Source of the DNA: Ilyomonas sp965199845
GTDB lineage: Bacteria > Bacteroidota > Bacteroidia > Chitinophagales > Chitinophagaceae
NCBI GenBank assembly: GCA_965199845.1
Contig: CBDATZ010000016.1
Span: forward strand, 50,782-114,781
Direction: 5' to 3'
DNA length: 64,000 nt
The notes under the pieces are model-generated. The model ran no database searches. It had not been told where the DNA came from and saw only the letters and a list, made by a program, of their open reading frames with translations. The position numbers and the translations under genes are program-made. This document shows, piece by piece, positions 35,475 through 43,738 of the stretch. Position 1 is the first letter of the stretch. Each line of letters begins with the position of its first letter.

Positions 35475-36401
35475 ATGAAACAAAGACTCTTCATTTTATT
35501 TCTATCAATTTTAGGCTGGAAGATTTCAAACAGTCAACAGGTTGATTCGATTGTTTTACACAATGCAGTTCTGTATTATTATACGTATGGAACCGGTGAG
35601 CCAATCATTATTTTAAGTGGCGGACCCGGCGTATCCTCTCACCAGGAAGATGACGTGGCTATTGAATTGAGCAAACATTATAAAGCAATTCTCTTTGACC
35701 AGAGAGGCACCGGTAAATCGTGGACAAAACCGATGGATAGCTCCACCATCAATCTGAAAAGGGCAGTGGAAGACTTGGATACACTGCGAACACATCTGCA
35801 TATTGATAAACTCAATTTGTATGGGCATTCGTGGGGCAGCATGCTGGCTGCCGCATACATTGCCCGGTTTCCCGAGCAGGTGAAACTGTTTATTTCTGTT
35901 TGTGGCGGAGAAATAGATACCAGCCTTACACAAACCATAACGGATAATGTAAATGCAAAGTTTCAGCGTAGCGACACTGTTAAACTGAACCACTGGCGTG
36001 ATTCGGCTGTCATAAAAAGAGATTCTGCAAAAGCCGCTTATGAAGTTAGAAAACTAAGGCTTGGATACTCCATTTATGATACCTCAAAACTTGACGTAAT
36101 GATAAAGCAGGTTACACACGGCGACAGAAACCTCGCTATGTCGGCTTTAATGTGGAAAAGCATTCGTAAAGATCTTCATTTTGTATCTGCCGACAATGCT
36201 TACACGGGAAAAATGCTGGTTGTTTTTAGCTGGAACGATATGATAAGCTTAACCACGGTTACGCAATATTTGCAGGCATTTCCTAAAGCAGAAGTGAAAG
36301 GAATTTTTAAATCGGGACACTATCCCGAAATAGAGCAGCCAGAACAATTCTATCCACTTGTAAATCAGTTTTTGAAGACACAGCTTACAAATATAAAGTA
36401 A
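35475..36401 (+). CDS. Exported proline-iminopeptidase-like alpha/beta hydrolase
   Basis: A 308-residue alpha/beta hydrolase with a signal peptide (MKQRLFILFLSILGWKISNSQQ). The oxyanion motif GGPGVSSHQ, ILFDQRGTGKSW, the nucleophile elbow GHSWGSMLAA and the catalytic His in KSGHYPEIEQPEQF match peptidase family S33 (proline iminopeptidase-like). A periplasmic peptidase or esterase is likely; the substrate is unknown. The gene is the sole content of a putative integron-type cassette: core 20 bp before the start, complementary core 26 bp after the stop. Confidence 0.85.
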   Translation: MKQRLFILFLSILGWKISNSQQVDSIVLHNAVLYYYTYGTGEPIIILSGGPGVSSHQEDDVAIELSKHYKAILFDQRGTGKSWTKPMDSSTINLKRAVEDLDTLRTHLHIDKLNLYGHSWGSMLAAAYIARFPEQVKLFISVCGGEIDTSLTQTITDNVNAKFQRSDTVKLNHWRDSAVIKRDSAKAAYEVRKLRLGYSIYDTSKLDVMIKQVTHGDRNLAMSALMWKSIRKDLHFVSADNAYTGKMLVVFSWNDMISLTTVTQYLQAFPKAEVKGIFKSGHYPEIEQPEQFYPLVNQFLKTQLTNIK

Positions 36402-36427
36402 TGCCGTTAGCAAAGGCTTGTTGCCAT

Positions 36428-36541
36428 AGCAGCTAACATCTCTCATTCAGCAGTAAAAATCCCATGAAACGTATATCTTTATCCAGGCTGACGGTTTGCT
36501 ATGTCCGCTATGGACAGCAAGTAGCGAGCCGTTAGGCGCAA
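36428..36541 (+). repeat. attC-like site 2
   Basis: Starts with AGCAGCTAAC (36428-36437), which complements the core GTTAGCTGCG (35446) that begins the same cassette. It ends in GCCGTTAGGCG (36528-36538). Inside is a hairpin, TTGCTATGTCC pairing with GGACAGCAA. The length of about 110 bp fits integron attC sites. Confidence 0.65.
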
Positions 36542-36576
36542 TTGTAGAATCGACATTATAAATAAATAAGTGACCA

Positions 36577-37737
36577 ATGAAACTGGTTCAAATTCTTACA
36601 CTTTTTATAGCCATAACAACAAATGGACAGACAAGTAGTTTGCATATAAATCCCGATATTATTTTGCTAAAAGACAGCAATGACCGTTTCTCACTAATTA
36701 ATTCTCTCGATAGCTTTTTAAAGTCAGCGCAAAAGCCTGATGAAGAAAACAAGTTTGTTTTGGGTACTGAAAAGATTGAAACATATATTCTATTGGATGA
36801 AATGAGTGGTATAGAGAACAGTGACCAATTTAAAGATAGTTTTTTCTATAAACCATACTTAACTAACGTTGTCCTCCTATCAGACAGTAATTATTTGGTA
36901 CAGCTGTCTTATATTGGCATTCATACAGAATCAGCATTCTTAGGAGCTAGTTTTGAATTAATAGCACATAGAGTAAATTCATTGTTTTTGTTCTCTTCAC
37001 CTTTAATAGAAAATACAAAATACTGGAAGGTTGAAAAAACAGGGAACAACATATTTCACTATCAAAGTACAATCAATAAAACAAAAACAAAAGAGTTTAC
37101 GAAACTGGCTTCTTCATTTGATGCGAAACTGAAGGTAAGAGATAAGATAACGGAGTACTACTGCTGTGATAATCTTCGTGAATCGGAAAACCTGATGGGT
37201 ATAGAATATAAGTCTGCTTACAACGGGCAACCAACCGGCGGTTTTAATTCGTCATCAGGAAACAGAAAAGTAATTGTGTTGGGTGACAATAATGCAAGCT
37301 TTGACAAATTCGATCCACATGATTTGTTTCACGACAGGTTAAGTCTGGTAATTGAAAGAAGTAAAGTGAACCATCCTGTAGACGAAGGTTGTGCTTATTT
37401 ATATGGTGGTAGTTGGGGATTGCCATGGAAAGAAATTTTTAAAGCCTTTAAAGAACAGGTTGCAGAAAATAAAAATACCAGTTGGACTGTTGTAAAAGAA
37501 TCACCTGTTTACTTTAAAACAAACGGATTTAGGAATTCTGCTGACTACATTGTAAACGCTTTATTGGTTCAAAAAATAGAAAAGGAAAAGGGATTCGCCG
37601 GTGTATGGGAGCTTTTAAATGTTGGACCTTATCAAAAGGGAAATGAAAATTATTATGCTGTCCTTGAAAAACTAACAGGAATTACGAAGGCAGACTATAA
37701 CGACAAAGTATGGGAACTTATAAATAACCAACAATAA
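36577..37737 (+). CDS. Exported protein with possible gluzincin-like peptidase site
   Basis: A 386-residue protein with a signal peptide ending near ATTNGQ. I do not recognise the family by name. The segment FDPHDLFHDRLSLVIERSKV followed by HPVDEGCAYLYGGSWG places an HxxxH-type pair ahead of a DEG motif, as in MA-clan peptidases where a Glu completes a zinc site, but the usual HExxH is not present. It fills a second cassette: core GTTAGGCGCAATTG at 36531-36544 and a near-complement AATTGTGCCTGAC immediately after the stop. Peptidase activity is only a suggestion. Confidence 0.65.
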   Translation: MKLVQILTLFIAITTNGQTSSLHINPDIILLKDSNDRFSLINSLDSFLKSAQKPDEENKFVLGTEKIETYILLDEMSGIENSDQFKDSFFYKPYLTNVVLLSDSNYLVQLSYIGIHTESAFLGASFELIAHRVNSLFLFSSPLIENTKYWKVEKTGNNIFHYQSTINKTKTKEFTKLASSFDAKLKVRDKITEYYCCDNLRESENLMGIEYKSAYNGQPTGGFNSSSGNRKVIVLGDNNASFDKFDPHDLFHDRLSLVIERSKVNHPVDEGCAYLYGGSWGLPWKEIFKAFKEQVAENKNTSWTVVKESPVYFKTNGFRNSADYIVNALLVQKIEKEKGFAGVWELLNVGPYQKGNENYYAVLEKLTGITKADYNDKVWELINNQQ

Positions 37738-37862
37738 AATTGTGCCTGACAAATACTTGCTGCTATAGCGGTTGCCCCAAGCCATTCGGCACTATCTCTC
37801 TTTTCATCTTTATATCTATATTTGATCTCACGATTTGCTGTATCCGCTACAAACAGCAAGCA
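37737..37862 (+). repeat. attC-like site 3 (degenerate right end)
   Basis: Begins AATTGTGCCTGAC (37738-37750), a near complement of the core GTTAGGCGCAATT that opens the preceding cassette. It contains a hairpin TTGCTGTATCC-GCTA-CAAACAGCAA at 37835-37859. The expected GTT core at its right end is not intact. Confidence 0.55.
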
Positions 37863-38159
37863 GAGATAAAGGTGGGCGATCTGGCAGTCGTTACTTATGG
37901 AGAATGCAAGGTAGCGTTTCTGTCGGGCTCTGCTACATCTCAAACCTATGCGGCGTATGGAGAAGGAAATATAAACAGCCTTGCTATTGATGGCAAAAGC
38001 GGTAAGATAACAGCATATGGAGAAGCCGATTTTACAATGAATGTTTCAGATAAGATACAGGTTACTGCTTTTGGTGAAGCCAAACTGCATTATACGGGCA
38101 ATCCAATAATCAGGAAAGGAATACACATTGGTGAGTTGCACGTAGATCAAATGAATTAA
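37860..38159 (+). pseudogene. Head-GIN (DUF2807) domain fragment
   Basis: From about 37860 the frame reads GDLAVVTYGECKVAFLSG, AYGEGNINSLAIDGKSGKITAYGEADFTMNVSDKIQVTAFGEAKLHYTGNP with repeated YGE/FGEA turns. This is the beta-helix end of DUF2807 surface or lipid-modified proteins. The signal peptide and N-terminal domain are missing. The upstream codons from 37740 belong to the attC-like repeat. It is the 3' remnant of a gene cut at the cassette boundary. Confidence 0.7.
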
Positions 38160-38373
38160 CCCGATTTCAATTGACCTCAGTTATCGGCGATCTATAAGAT
38201 ACGTATATGTTTGCAATGTTGTTGAGTTCTATCGCAACATAAACATCAATTATTTACCTTGGTAATAACGAATATCAAAAGGTCGTTACTAAAGAGCTCA
38301 TTAACTAAATGTAAGACAAATTTGCATGACTTTATGATCTGTGAAATCTAAAAATCGCTTACACATAAACATG

Positions 38374-38664
38374 CTATCGGGTCTTATTATTTTGCTTTCC
38401 TTTTTCCTTCTCTTTCCTTTCCATGTATTGAAAATATCGTTTGTATTCGTTCAATTCTTTTTGTTGTGAGTTAAGAGTGTACCAGCTTTGGATTGTTTCC
38501 TTGCCCAGTGCAAAGAGATAAGTCGATAGTAAAACAACAAGCAGCCAAAAAAAGAGCCTGCCAAATACAATGTGGTAATACTCTTGTGCATTGTATTCAG
38601 GAAAAAGAAGAGTGCGGTATTCCTTCCTAATTGTTTTAGGTTGTGCTTCTACCGTTTGTTGCAA
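38374..38664 (-). CDS. Small single-pass membrane protein
   Basis: A 96-residue protein with a polar N-terminus (KTIRKEYRTLLFPEYNAQEYY), one strong membrane helix (GRLFFWLLVVLLSTYLFAL) and a basic, probably coiled-coil tail (KELNEYKRYFQYMERKEKEKGK). Function unknown. It may be the first gene of the decayed mobile region that extends to the tRNA-Ser. Confidence 0.6.
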   Translation of the reverse strand: MQQTVEAQPKTIRKEYRTLLFPEYNAQEYYHIVFGRLFFWLLVVLLSTYLFALGKETIQSWYTLNSQQKELNEYKRYFQYMERKEKEKGKQNNKTR

Positions 38665-39168
38665 CTAAGCAGAATCAGGTCAGTAATCATCACAGGTGTG
38701 CCTTACCAGACAGGGTTACTAAACTGATTTTATAACAGTACATAAGACCAAGGGAACAGACTGTTCAAGCTCATTACATAAGCATAAGACCAAGGGAACA
38801 GACTGCAAAACATTTGTGGCAGCCGCTGAAGGTCTGCAAGTCAGAAAGCAGGCAGCTGTTCTTTTTTAATTAAGATAGATGCAGGTAGCAGCTTTCTTAA
38901 TATCAAAGAAGGCAAGACTACAAATAGGATGCGGAGCTGAATAACTAAAGACATTCCACTTCCTCTTCGAATGATTGAACCGAAGCTGTCAGTACTTACC
39001 TTGACCGTTGAACAATCAATCATCCAAAGATGAAGCGTACTAATTATTTTATACACTAACTTTAAAACACATATCACAAACCCCCTCCTACCGCTTTACA
39101 TAGGAGCAAATGTTACCAGCCGTATTTTATCAGTTGCTGACAATGTAATCATGAATCAGTAATGATGT
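38665..39168. other. Gene-poor spacer in the mobile region
   Basis: No convincing gene. A 78-codon minus-strand frame at 38841-39077 shows no family features and is not called. It holds the direct repeat at 38741-38805 and leads to a relic gene end at 39169. Confidence 0.4.
38741..38805. repeat. 23-bp direct repeat, two copies 42 bp apart
   Basis: CATAAGACCAAGGGAACAGA plus CTG occurs exactly at 38741-38763 and 38783-38805. Only two copies, so no CRISPR. It could be a duplicated insertion end or protein-binding iterons. Confidence 0.6.
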
Positions 39169-39210
39169 TTATTTTTTTACAGCTTCACCATTCTTCTTTT
39201 CCCGCTTGGC
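39169..39210 (-). pseudogene. Relic 3' end of an RHH-gene duplicate
   Basis: The minus strand reads AKREKKNGEAVKK then stop, nearly matching the C-terminus WEKIHGEAVKK of the RHH gene at 39702. Only the last dozen codons remain, so a duplicate was deleted. Confidence 0.45.
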
Positions 39211-39224
39211 TATTGAAAGAGGTG

Positions 39225-39617
39225 CTACTTATCTGCGTTAGTCTCATTTATGATCTGCCGGCGATAGCTTTCAAAGCTCTCATGTCCATTATGCTCTAGG
39301 CTATTCATGTCTATCTTTTCACCATTTTCTGTATCAAAGATTTGCCAGCTATTCTTTTTGGGTACTGTAATTATTTCATATAAGCCAGTCTCTCCGTGTA
39401 ATTGAATGGTCAAATTACTTGTCGGTTCATTGTCTGAAAAATAACTTATGCAATAATTTTGTTCGTTGATCTCTCTATGGTCTCCATTAATACTGATATT
39501 AATAAAATGATCTTGTAGTATTGAATCAAAATCTACAGGCACAAATTGCTCATAATTAATGTCCTCTATGGAAGTAATCTTTTGTTTTGAACTAAAAAGT
39601 ACAATGTCCCAACTCAT
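39225..39617 (-). CDS. Conserved hypothetical protein
   Basis: A 130-residue soluble protein beginning MSWDIVLFSSKQKI, with FDSILQDHF, CISYFSDNEPTSNLTIQLHGETGLYEII and NSWQIFDTENGEKIDM. The start and the LYGE/LHGE-xxGLYE block recall a small conserved hypothetical family seen across Bacteroidota and other bacteria. No catalytic motif is evident and no function can be stated. Its start has no competing upstream Met. Confidence 0.65.
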   Translation of the reverse strand: MSWDIVLFSSKQKITSIEDINYEQFVPVDFDSILQDHFINISINGDHREINEQNYCISYFSDNEPTSNLTIQLHGETGLYEIITVPKKNSWQIFDTENGEKIDMNSLEHNGHESFESYRRQIINETNADK

Positions 39618-39701
39618 AGAATTATCAATTTTGTTTTATGATATTCAAAATACACTCCCATTAACATTTCATACTATGTCATGATTATTTGAGACTGTAA
39701 T

Positions 39702-39917
39702 TTACTTTTTTACAGCTTCTCCATGAATCTTTTCCCATGCTTTGACTTTTTCATAAAGCGCATCAGTTATAAAATCCGTTTGCGATTCAAAGCCATCATC
39801 CATGAAAGAGATGTACTGAATTTTACTTAATAAGGCCGGGTCTATGTACATTGATGTTCTAACCTTTTTAGTTGCTTCTTGAATCTCCGGCGATTGTTGT
39901 TTTAATGCTTTTGCCAT
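39702..39917 (-). CDS. Ribbon-helix-helix DNA-binding protein
   Basis: A 71-residue protein. The start at 39917 (MAKALKQQSPE) is chosen; an upstream in-frame Met at 40061 would run through the promoter region. KVRTSMYIDPALLSKIQYISFMDDGFESQTDFITDALYEKVKAW fits an RHH fold: one strand and two helices. It probably binds DNA as a dimer. It is divergently transcribed from 40077, with several AGAGTATATACTCT-type palindromes between, the likely operators. Antitoxin or partition roles are possible alternatives. Confidence 0.75.
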   Translation of the reverse strand: MAKALKQQSPEIQEATKKVRTSMYIDPALLSKIQYISFMDDGFESQTDFITDALYEKVKAWEKIHGEAVKK

Positions 39918-40030
39918 GTTGCAAAAATAAAGTGATTTAGAATATAGTCGTAGAGAAGATACAGCGTATATACTCCAGTATGTTAAAGAGTATGTAAAGT
40001 ATTTACATTGATAATATACTCTATGGCATA

Positions 40031-40053
40031 ATAGAGTATATACTCTATCTTTG
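40031..40053 (+). promoter_or_regulatory. Palindromic operator overlapping a Bacteroidota -7 box
   Basis: ATAGAGTATATACTCTAT (40031-40048) is a perfect 18-bp palindrome. It overlaps TATCTTTG (40046-40053), an exact match to the -7 consensus TAnnTTTG, 24 bp before the start at 40077. Related half sites (TATATACTC, AGAGTAT, AATATACTCTAT) occur at about 39967-40024. The divergent RHH protein is the likely repressor. Confidence 0.75.
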
Positions 40054-40076
40054 TGTGACAAAAGTAAAATACTATT

Positions 40077-40418
40077 ATGGCAAAGAATAACAACATCACC
40101 TCATTAGAACAAGCCATGTTCCTGCGTATCAAAAAGCATAAAAACGCTTCCAGCATTTTACAGCTTATTGAGAAAGCGCAAATCTTAATTGAAGATAGCG
40201 CAAGGTATTTAGCCGACGACAGAAAGCATCTTTCTTACTACAAAGCGGTGGCTGAAAAAAACATGAAGCTGATTGAAAAATATACAGCTATCAGGAACTT
40301 TTTAATTAACAGATACAACCGTCTTACCTGGGAGATATACCGCGAGGACTTACCCATCTTTTCAAGTACCGGAATGGTTCAAATGAAGGTTACTGTTTAC
40401 TCTGCTATTAGTGCATAA
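40077..40418 (+). CDS. Small helical protein of the mobile region
   Basis: A 113-residue, mostly helical, basic protein (SLEQAMFLRIKKHKNASSILQLIEKAQILIEDSARYL). No known domain recognised. It is the first of a run of tiny plus-strand genes behind a strong -7 box and a palindromic operator, so it is probably controlled by the RHH protein at 39702. Confidence 0.6.
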   Translation: MAKNNNITSLEQAMFLRIKKHKNASSILQLIEKAQILIEDSARYLADDRKHLSYYKAVAEKNMKLIEKYTAIRNFLINRYNRLTWEIYREDLPIFSSTGMVQMKVTVYSAISA

Positions 40419-40423
40419 AAAAA

Positions 40424-40445
40424 GCCTCCTGTTTCTGCAGGAGGC
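40424..40445. terminator. Strong hairpin after the 40077 gene
   Basis: GCCTCCTG and CAGGAGGC enclose a 6-nt loop. A run of seven A precedes it, giving a U tract only on the minus strand. On the plus strand it would attenuate rather than terminate. A weaker CCTC/GAGG hairpin follows at about 40484-40504. Confidence 0.55.
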
Positions 40446-40542
40446 GATAATTAAAAAAGGTAAGAGTAGTAACGATATAAAAAACCTCCTGTATTATCAA
40501 GAGGCTTATCTAAAAACAAACTTTTTATATCCAATTAATACC

Positions 40543-40680
40543 ATGCAAAAGCAATTCCACAAAATTAAAGTGATAAAAAAAAGCGATAAAGAAGCTCAGA
40601 GAGCTTTAGCCATAGCAGCAAGAACTCAGTTCATTCAGGATACCAAGCCTTTCTACTTTGATAAGGCTTACAGAAGATAG
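40543..40680 (+). CDS. Tiny basic protein
   Basis: A 45-residue frame, MQKQFHKIKVIKKSDKEAQRA and onward to FYFDKAYRR. A longer in-frame start at 40411 would read through the hairpin at 40424 and is less likely. Function unknown; it is one of several short genes in this array. Confidence 0.45.
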   Translation: MQKQFHKIKVIKKSDKEAQRALAIAARTQFIQDTKPFYFDKAYRR

Positions 40681-40789
40681 TTTTTAGTTGGTTCAATAGT
40701 AAGTATGAATGTCGGGGCTTCTTGTCTAAGTCGCCCACATCTTTAAAATCAGGAATCAAATATTAATTAACGAATAAAAACTTTTTGCC

Positions 40790-40951
40790 ATGACAAATGA
40801 ATCTGGTACTACCGGAAAGCCAAGCCCATGCCATGCCTGTACAAAACAAAAGGGCTGTCATCTTATTACCGCACGCCATCCAATCAAGCTGATTTGCTGC
40901 CGCGACTACAAACGCTTTGTTGAGCCGTTTAACCCCTCTGCCGGAAGATGA
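40790..40951 (+). CDS. Tiny Cys-rich protein, possible zinc binder
   Basis: A 53-residue frame reading MTNESGTTGKPSPCHACTKQ then KGCH and LICCRDYKRF. CxxC with further Cys at 23, 36 and 37 suggests a small zinc knuckle. Unknown function. It is too short for a firm call, but the Cys pattern and its place among the mobile-element small genes support it. Confidence 0.45.
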   Translation: MTNESGTTGKPSPCHACTKQKGCHLITARHPIKLICCRDYKRFVEPFNPSAGR

Positions 40952-41129
40952 AGGAAGGGAAGCATTTAACACTCGCTATCCATATAATCAATTACCGAAA
41001 GCAGGTCATGTTTGGGAGCCATTTGTAACTGTGCCATTTACTTACGTGCCTAATTAACAGCATTTCATCTAACGATTACACGCACCGGAATCAAATAAAC
41101 ATTTTTAAACATTTTAAACAATATCATTT

Positions 41130-41547
41130 GTGCCACAGGAAAAAACTTTCAGAATCGAACAATCCGATGTCCGTTCGGGATTAAGCATCTTTGTTCAGCA
41201 GTACAACGACCGCTCGTCATTGGGAAAGCCTATTGTTTCTTTGAACAAAGATGCTGTCTTGGCACTCGGCAGGGCAATGGAAACAACCATTGACTTATTC
41301 AAGTACACAGCTCTGTCAGAGATCACAAAAGACCTGCTTAAAGATTTCAGATACGGCTTTTTTCAACAGGGAGCCGATGAAGCAGAGTTTATTGGTCAAA
41401 GACAATAACGGACAGACAGAACAGGTAACCCTGGACCGGCGCTATGCAGCCAACCGCTTTTACTTTATCCAGTTTCTATTAGAGAAGCTGGCAGACCCCA
41501 ACGACCAGTTTCATCATTTTGAAAATGCCGCCTGTAATAACGATTAA
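41130..41547 (+). pseudogene. Frameshifted small gene of the mobile region
   Basis: From a GTG at 41130 the frame reads EKTFRIEQSDVRSGLSIFVQQYNDR and then KDLLKDFRYGFFQQGADEAEF, ending at 41408. The adjacent frame then carries VKDNNGQTEQVTLDRRYAANRF and YFIQFLLEKLADP to 41547. The two parts look like one protein with a frame change near 41390. Function unknown. Two overlapping genes are an alternative reading. Confidence 0.45.
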
Positions 41548-41564
41548 TGCTTACAAATCTCTGT

Positions 41565-41901
41565 TATGGAATCTTTACCAAAGAACTCCAACGCGCCTGC
41601 GTATGTCGAAAGCGTTAAGGCAAACATCAATCAGATCATTTCATTTAACAATCAGGGAGAATTCGCTGAGTGGCGCAATGAATATTATTATCACCTGTTG
41701 TAATCCCTTGTTACTTCATCGCATTTTAATGGCTTAGCTGATGATAAGAAAGTAACACTTATTCAGGATGCACATAACATCATGTTTGTACTGAACACGA
41801 TTGAAAACATCATTACTCCTAAAGTGATAGATAACGAAATGGCGGTGCGCCAGCTTATTTTATCGTTACAGCTTCCCAAGCATAAGACACTGCCGTTATG
41901 A
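41565..41901 (+). pseudogene. Small gene with one internal stop
   Basis: The frame from ATG 41565 reads ESLPKNSNAPAYVESVKANI and WRNEYYYHLL, meets TAA near 41700, then continues in the same frame as SLVTSSHFNGLADDKKVTLI and IITPKVIDNEMAVRQLILSL to TGA at 41899. Without the stop it is a 111-residue helical protein. Unknown function; the state of decay matches its neighbours. Confidence 0.45.
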
Positions 41902-42024
41902 AAAAAAAAGAAAATCAACCGTAAGGCAAAGCAGTTGGCTAAAGCTTTTTGGAACCAAAAGATAAGGCTTACACTCCGTCCTTACATCATTGACAAACTG
42001 CCCCACATTTAATCATTAACTACT

Positions 42025-42129
42025 ATGAGTAAGAAGCATCAAAAGAAGAAACGAAAGAAAGCTATCAAACAAAAGCCCCGCCTGCGTCTGAAACTGATTC
42101 ACGCCATCGTATCACTCTACTTTGATTAA
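42025..42129 (+). CDS. Tiny highly basic protein
   Basis: A 34-residue frame starting MSKKHQKKKRKKAIKQKPRL and ending SLYFD. Extremely basic N-terminus, hydrophobic end. Unknown; small Lys/Arg-rich genes are common in Bacteroidota mobile elements. Low confidence because of length. Confidence 0.35.
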   Translation: MSKKHQKKKRKKAIKQKPRLRLKLIHAIVSLYFD

Positions 42130-42152
42130 TCACTCTATACAAATCATCAAGT

Positions 42153-42311
42153 ATGAATCATTATAAATTCACCCACACATTCACCAGCTTTGAATCGCTA
42201 AAGCTGTTCTTAGATGAAAACCCCGGTTATACCAACGTTTATCAAAAGCCTTTCATCCGCAAGCCATTAAAGAAGGTCAAGCAGGCAGGCAAAGTAGTGC
42301 AGATGTATTAA
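42153..42311 (+). CDS. Small hypothetical protein
   Basis: A 52-residue frame, MNHYKFTHTFTSFESLKLFL to VVQMY, in the run of short plus-strand genes. Spacing to its neighbours is about 25 bp on each side, consistent with an operon. No domain recognised. Confidence 0.4.
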   Translation: MNHYKFTHTFTSFESLKLFLDENPGYTNVYQKPFIRKPLKKVKQAGKVVQMY

Positions 42312-42337
42312 TCGTCAAACCATAAACGTGTACAGCC

Positions 42338-42505
42338 ATGAAACGCAATGACAATGCTTTACAGCTACCATTTGCCAGTTCTGATGTAGACATATCAAAA
42401 GGACAAGTACAGCAAAAGCTGTTAGAACTGCAGGCTAAGAAAATCCGGATCGAAGAAGATTGCAAGCGGCTTCATCCGCAGCACACACAATTCTTTATAC
42501 TTTGA
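42338..42505 (+). CDS. Small helical hypothetical protein
   Basis: A 55-residue frame with DVDISKGQVQQKLLELQAKK forming a probable helix, ending HTQFFIL. It follows the previous short gene by 26 bp. Function unknown. It is the last gene before the structured repeats at 42578. Confidence 0.4.
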   Translation: MKRNDNALQLPFASSDVDISKGQVQQKLLELQAKKIRIEEDCKRLHPQHTQFFIL

Positions 42506-42577
42506 GCAAGAATGTTTACAAAAGCAAATTGAATTGTTGAACTGGATCATATCAGGCTCCCGTTAAAAGAAAAAAAG

Positions 42578-42800
42578 AAGACAAGGGTTGAGCAGGTCTG
42601 AACGTGGTATTGGATCCCGAAACGAGCATATCTAATTCTCTTCCTCTTGTCTCCGCTGATTTATAAAGCAAGGACTTTACCAAAAAACAATGATAGCTGA
42701 TGTCCAGGGATTTGATAACTACAAAGTATAAAAAAGGGCCGGTATAGAAATACCTGGGCCCGGAATCCAATATCGCGCTCTTAGACGCAATTGGAGTGCC
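42578..42800. repeat. Structured tandem repeat, copy 1
   Basis: TATTGGATCCCG (42608-42619) pairs imperfectly with CGGAATCCAATAT (42761-42773). Inside and around it GAAGACAAG and CTTGTCTCC form a second pairing. The same layout recurs 362 bp downstream with the same 153-nt distance between arms. Spacer 42506-43248 holds no gene, only these repeats and a small palindrome at 42840-42857. Confidence 0.6.
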
Positions 42801-42939
42801 ACAGGCAAACAGGTTTGAAATCAATATGTTAAAACAACGAACTGGTATAAACCAGTTTCAAACAGGGAAAAGAAGTTTCAAACGGTAATTTTTTATGCCG
42901 GAACAACAAATGCGGATATTATACCAGTGTTAGCAAAAA

Positions 42940-43140
42940 ATGGAGACAAGTGATAGAGCAGTCTAATGATATTGGATTTCGAAGCGAGGCTTTAAAAGAT
43001 TCTTCAAACTTGTCTCCAATGCTATTCATGGCAAGTGAACGACACAACAATGTTACAACTAATAAACACGGGCGCGGATGAAGAAAACATTAAAAAAGGG
43101 GCGGCATAGAAATACCAAGCCCCGAAATCCAATATCAATG
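42940..43140. repeat. Structured tandem repeat, copy 2
   Basis: GATATTGGATTTCG (42968-42981) and CGAAATCCAATATC (43123-43136) are exact reverse complements. GGAGACAAG near 42942 and CTTGTCTCC near 43008-43017 give a nested pair. The bases differ from copy 1 but pairing is kept or improved. Confidence 0.6.
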
Positions 43141-43248
43141 GCTCTGCCGGGATCTGTGTAGCAGATGGGAACGACAAAACCACATCAGCAGCAACACAGA
43201 CAAAAACAATCCCAAATATTGAAACCTAAGTTTAAAAACAGTAATTAA

Positions 43249-43398
43249 ATGCAACAAATACAGCAATCCGTTCTGTATCAATACCAGAAATCAGAAATTA
43301 CTTTTTCGCCCCGCAGCAATAGCGGCTTAATGGTGAACGCAACACAAATATCCCGCGTGTTCAGAAAGCAACAGGATAACATTACAATCCGGATATGA
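43249..43398 (+). pseudogene. Truncated KilA-N domain gene
   Basis: A 49-residue frame with QKSEITFSPRSNSGLMVNATQISRVFRK, which matches the opening of KilA-N DNA-binding domains (phage antirepressor type). It stops about 15 residues later, before the rest of the domain. A fragment of a phage or island gene. Confidence 0.55.
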
Positions 43399-43738
43399 TC
43401 TTATCAGCAAAACGGGTATCAGGCTTTTTCAATAAGATCAAAATACTGTCATCAGGTCGTTGCAGAATCAGTGCATCATTATCAATGAAATTGATACCGA
43501 AAACTGTTTTCTCATTATAATAATCGAAAACAATATACGGATGTTCATTCATGATAAAGCCCAGGCTGACTGTAGTTTGATAATCTTTATCCTGTCCGAG
43601 AATGGTCAGCGAAAGTGTGTCGAGCACATAATCAACCATAGAAATGATCCACGCTTCTTTTTCATGGTATAGGAACCAGATGCCAAGCAGTTGACTAACA
43701 ACCTGGCGATACTGTTCATTTTCAGAAGATGGAGTCAA
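43382..43738 (-). CDS. Hypothetical protein
   Basis: A 118-residue soluble protein (MTPSSENEQYRQVVSQLLGIWFLYHEKEAW; later GFIMNEHPYIVFDYYNEKTV and LILQRPDDSILILLKKP). No known domain recognised. It overlaps the KilA-N remnant end to end by 17 bp on the opposite strand. Real expression is uncertain but the frame is coherent. Confidence 0.45.
   Translation of the reverse strand: MTPSSENEQYRQVVSQLLGIWFLYHEKEAWIISMVDYVLDTLSLTILGQDKDYQTTVSLGFIMNEHPYIVFDYYNEKTVFGINFIDNDALILQRPDDSILILLKKPDTRFADKIISGL

Noticed and set aside
38741..38805. Repeat-spacer look of the 23-bp repeats
   Set aside because: Two copies and one 19-bp spacer only; not a CRISPR array.
38841..39077. 78-codon minus-strand frame
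   Set aside because: No family features and an unnatural mix of residues; lies in a decayed spacer.
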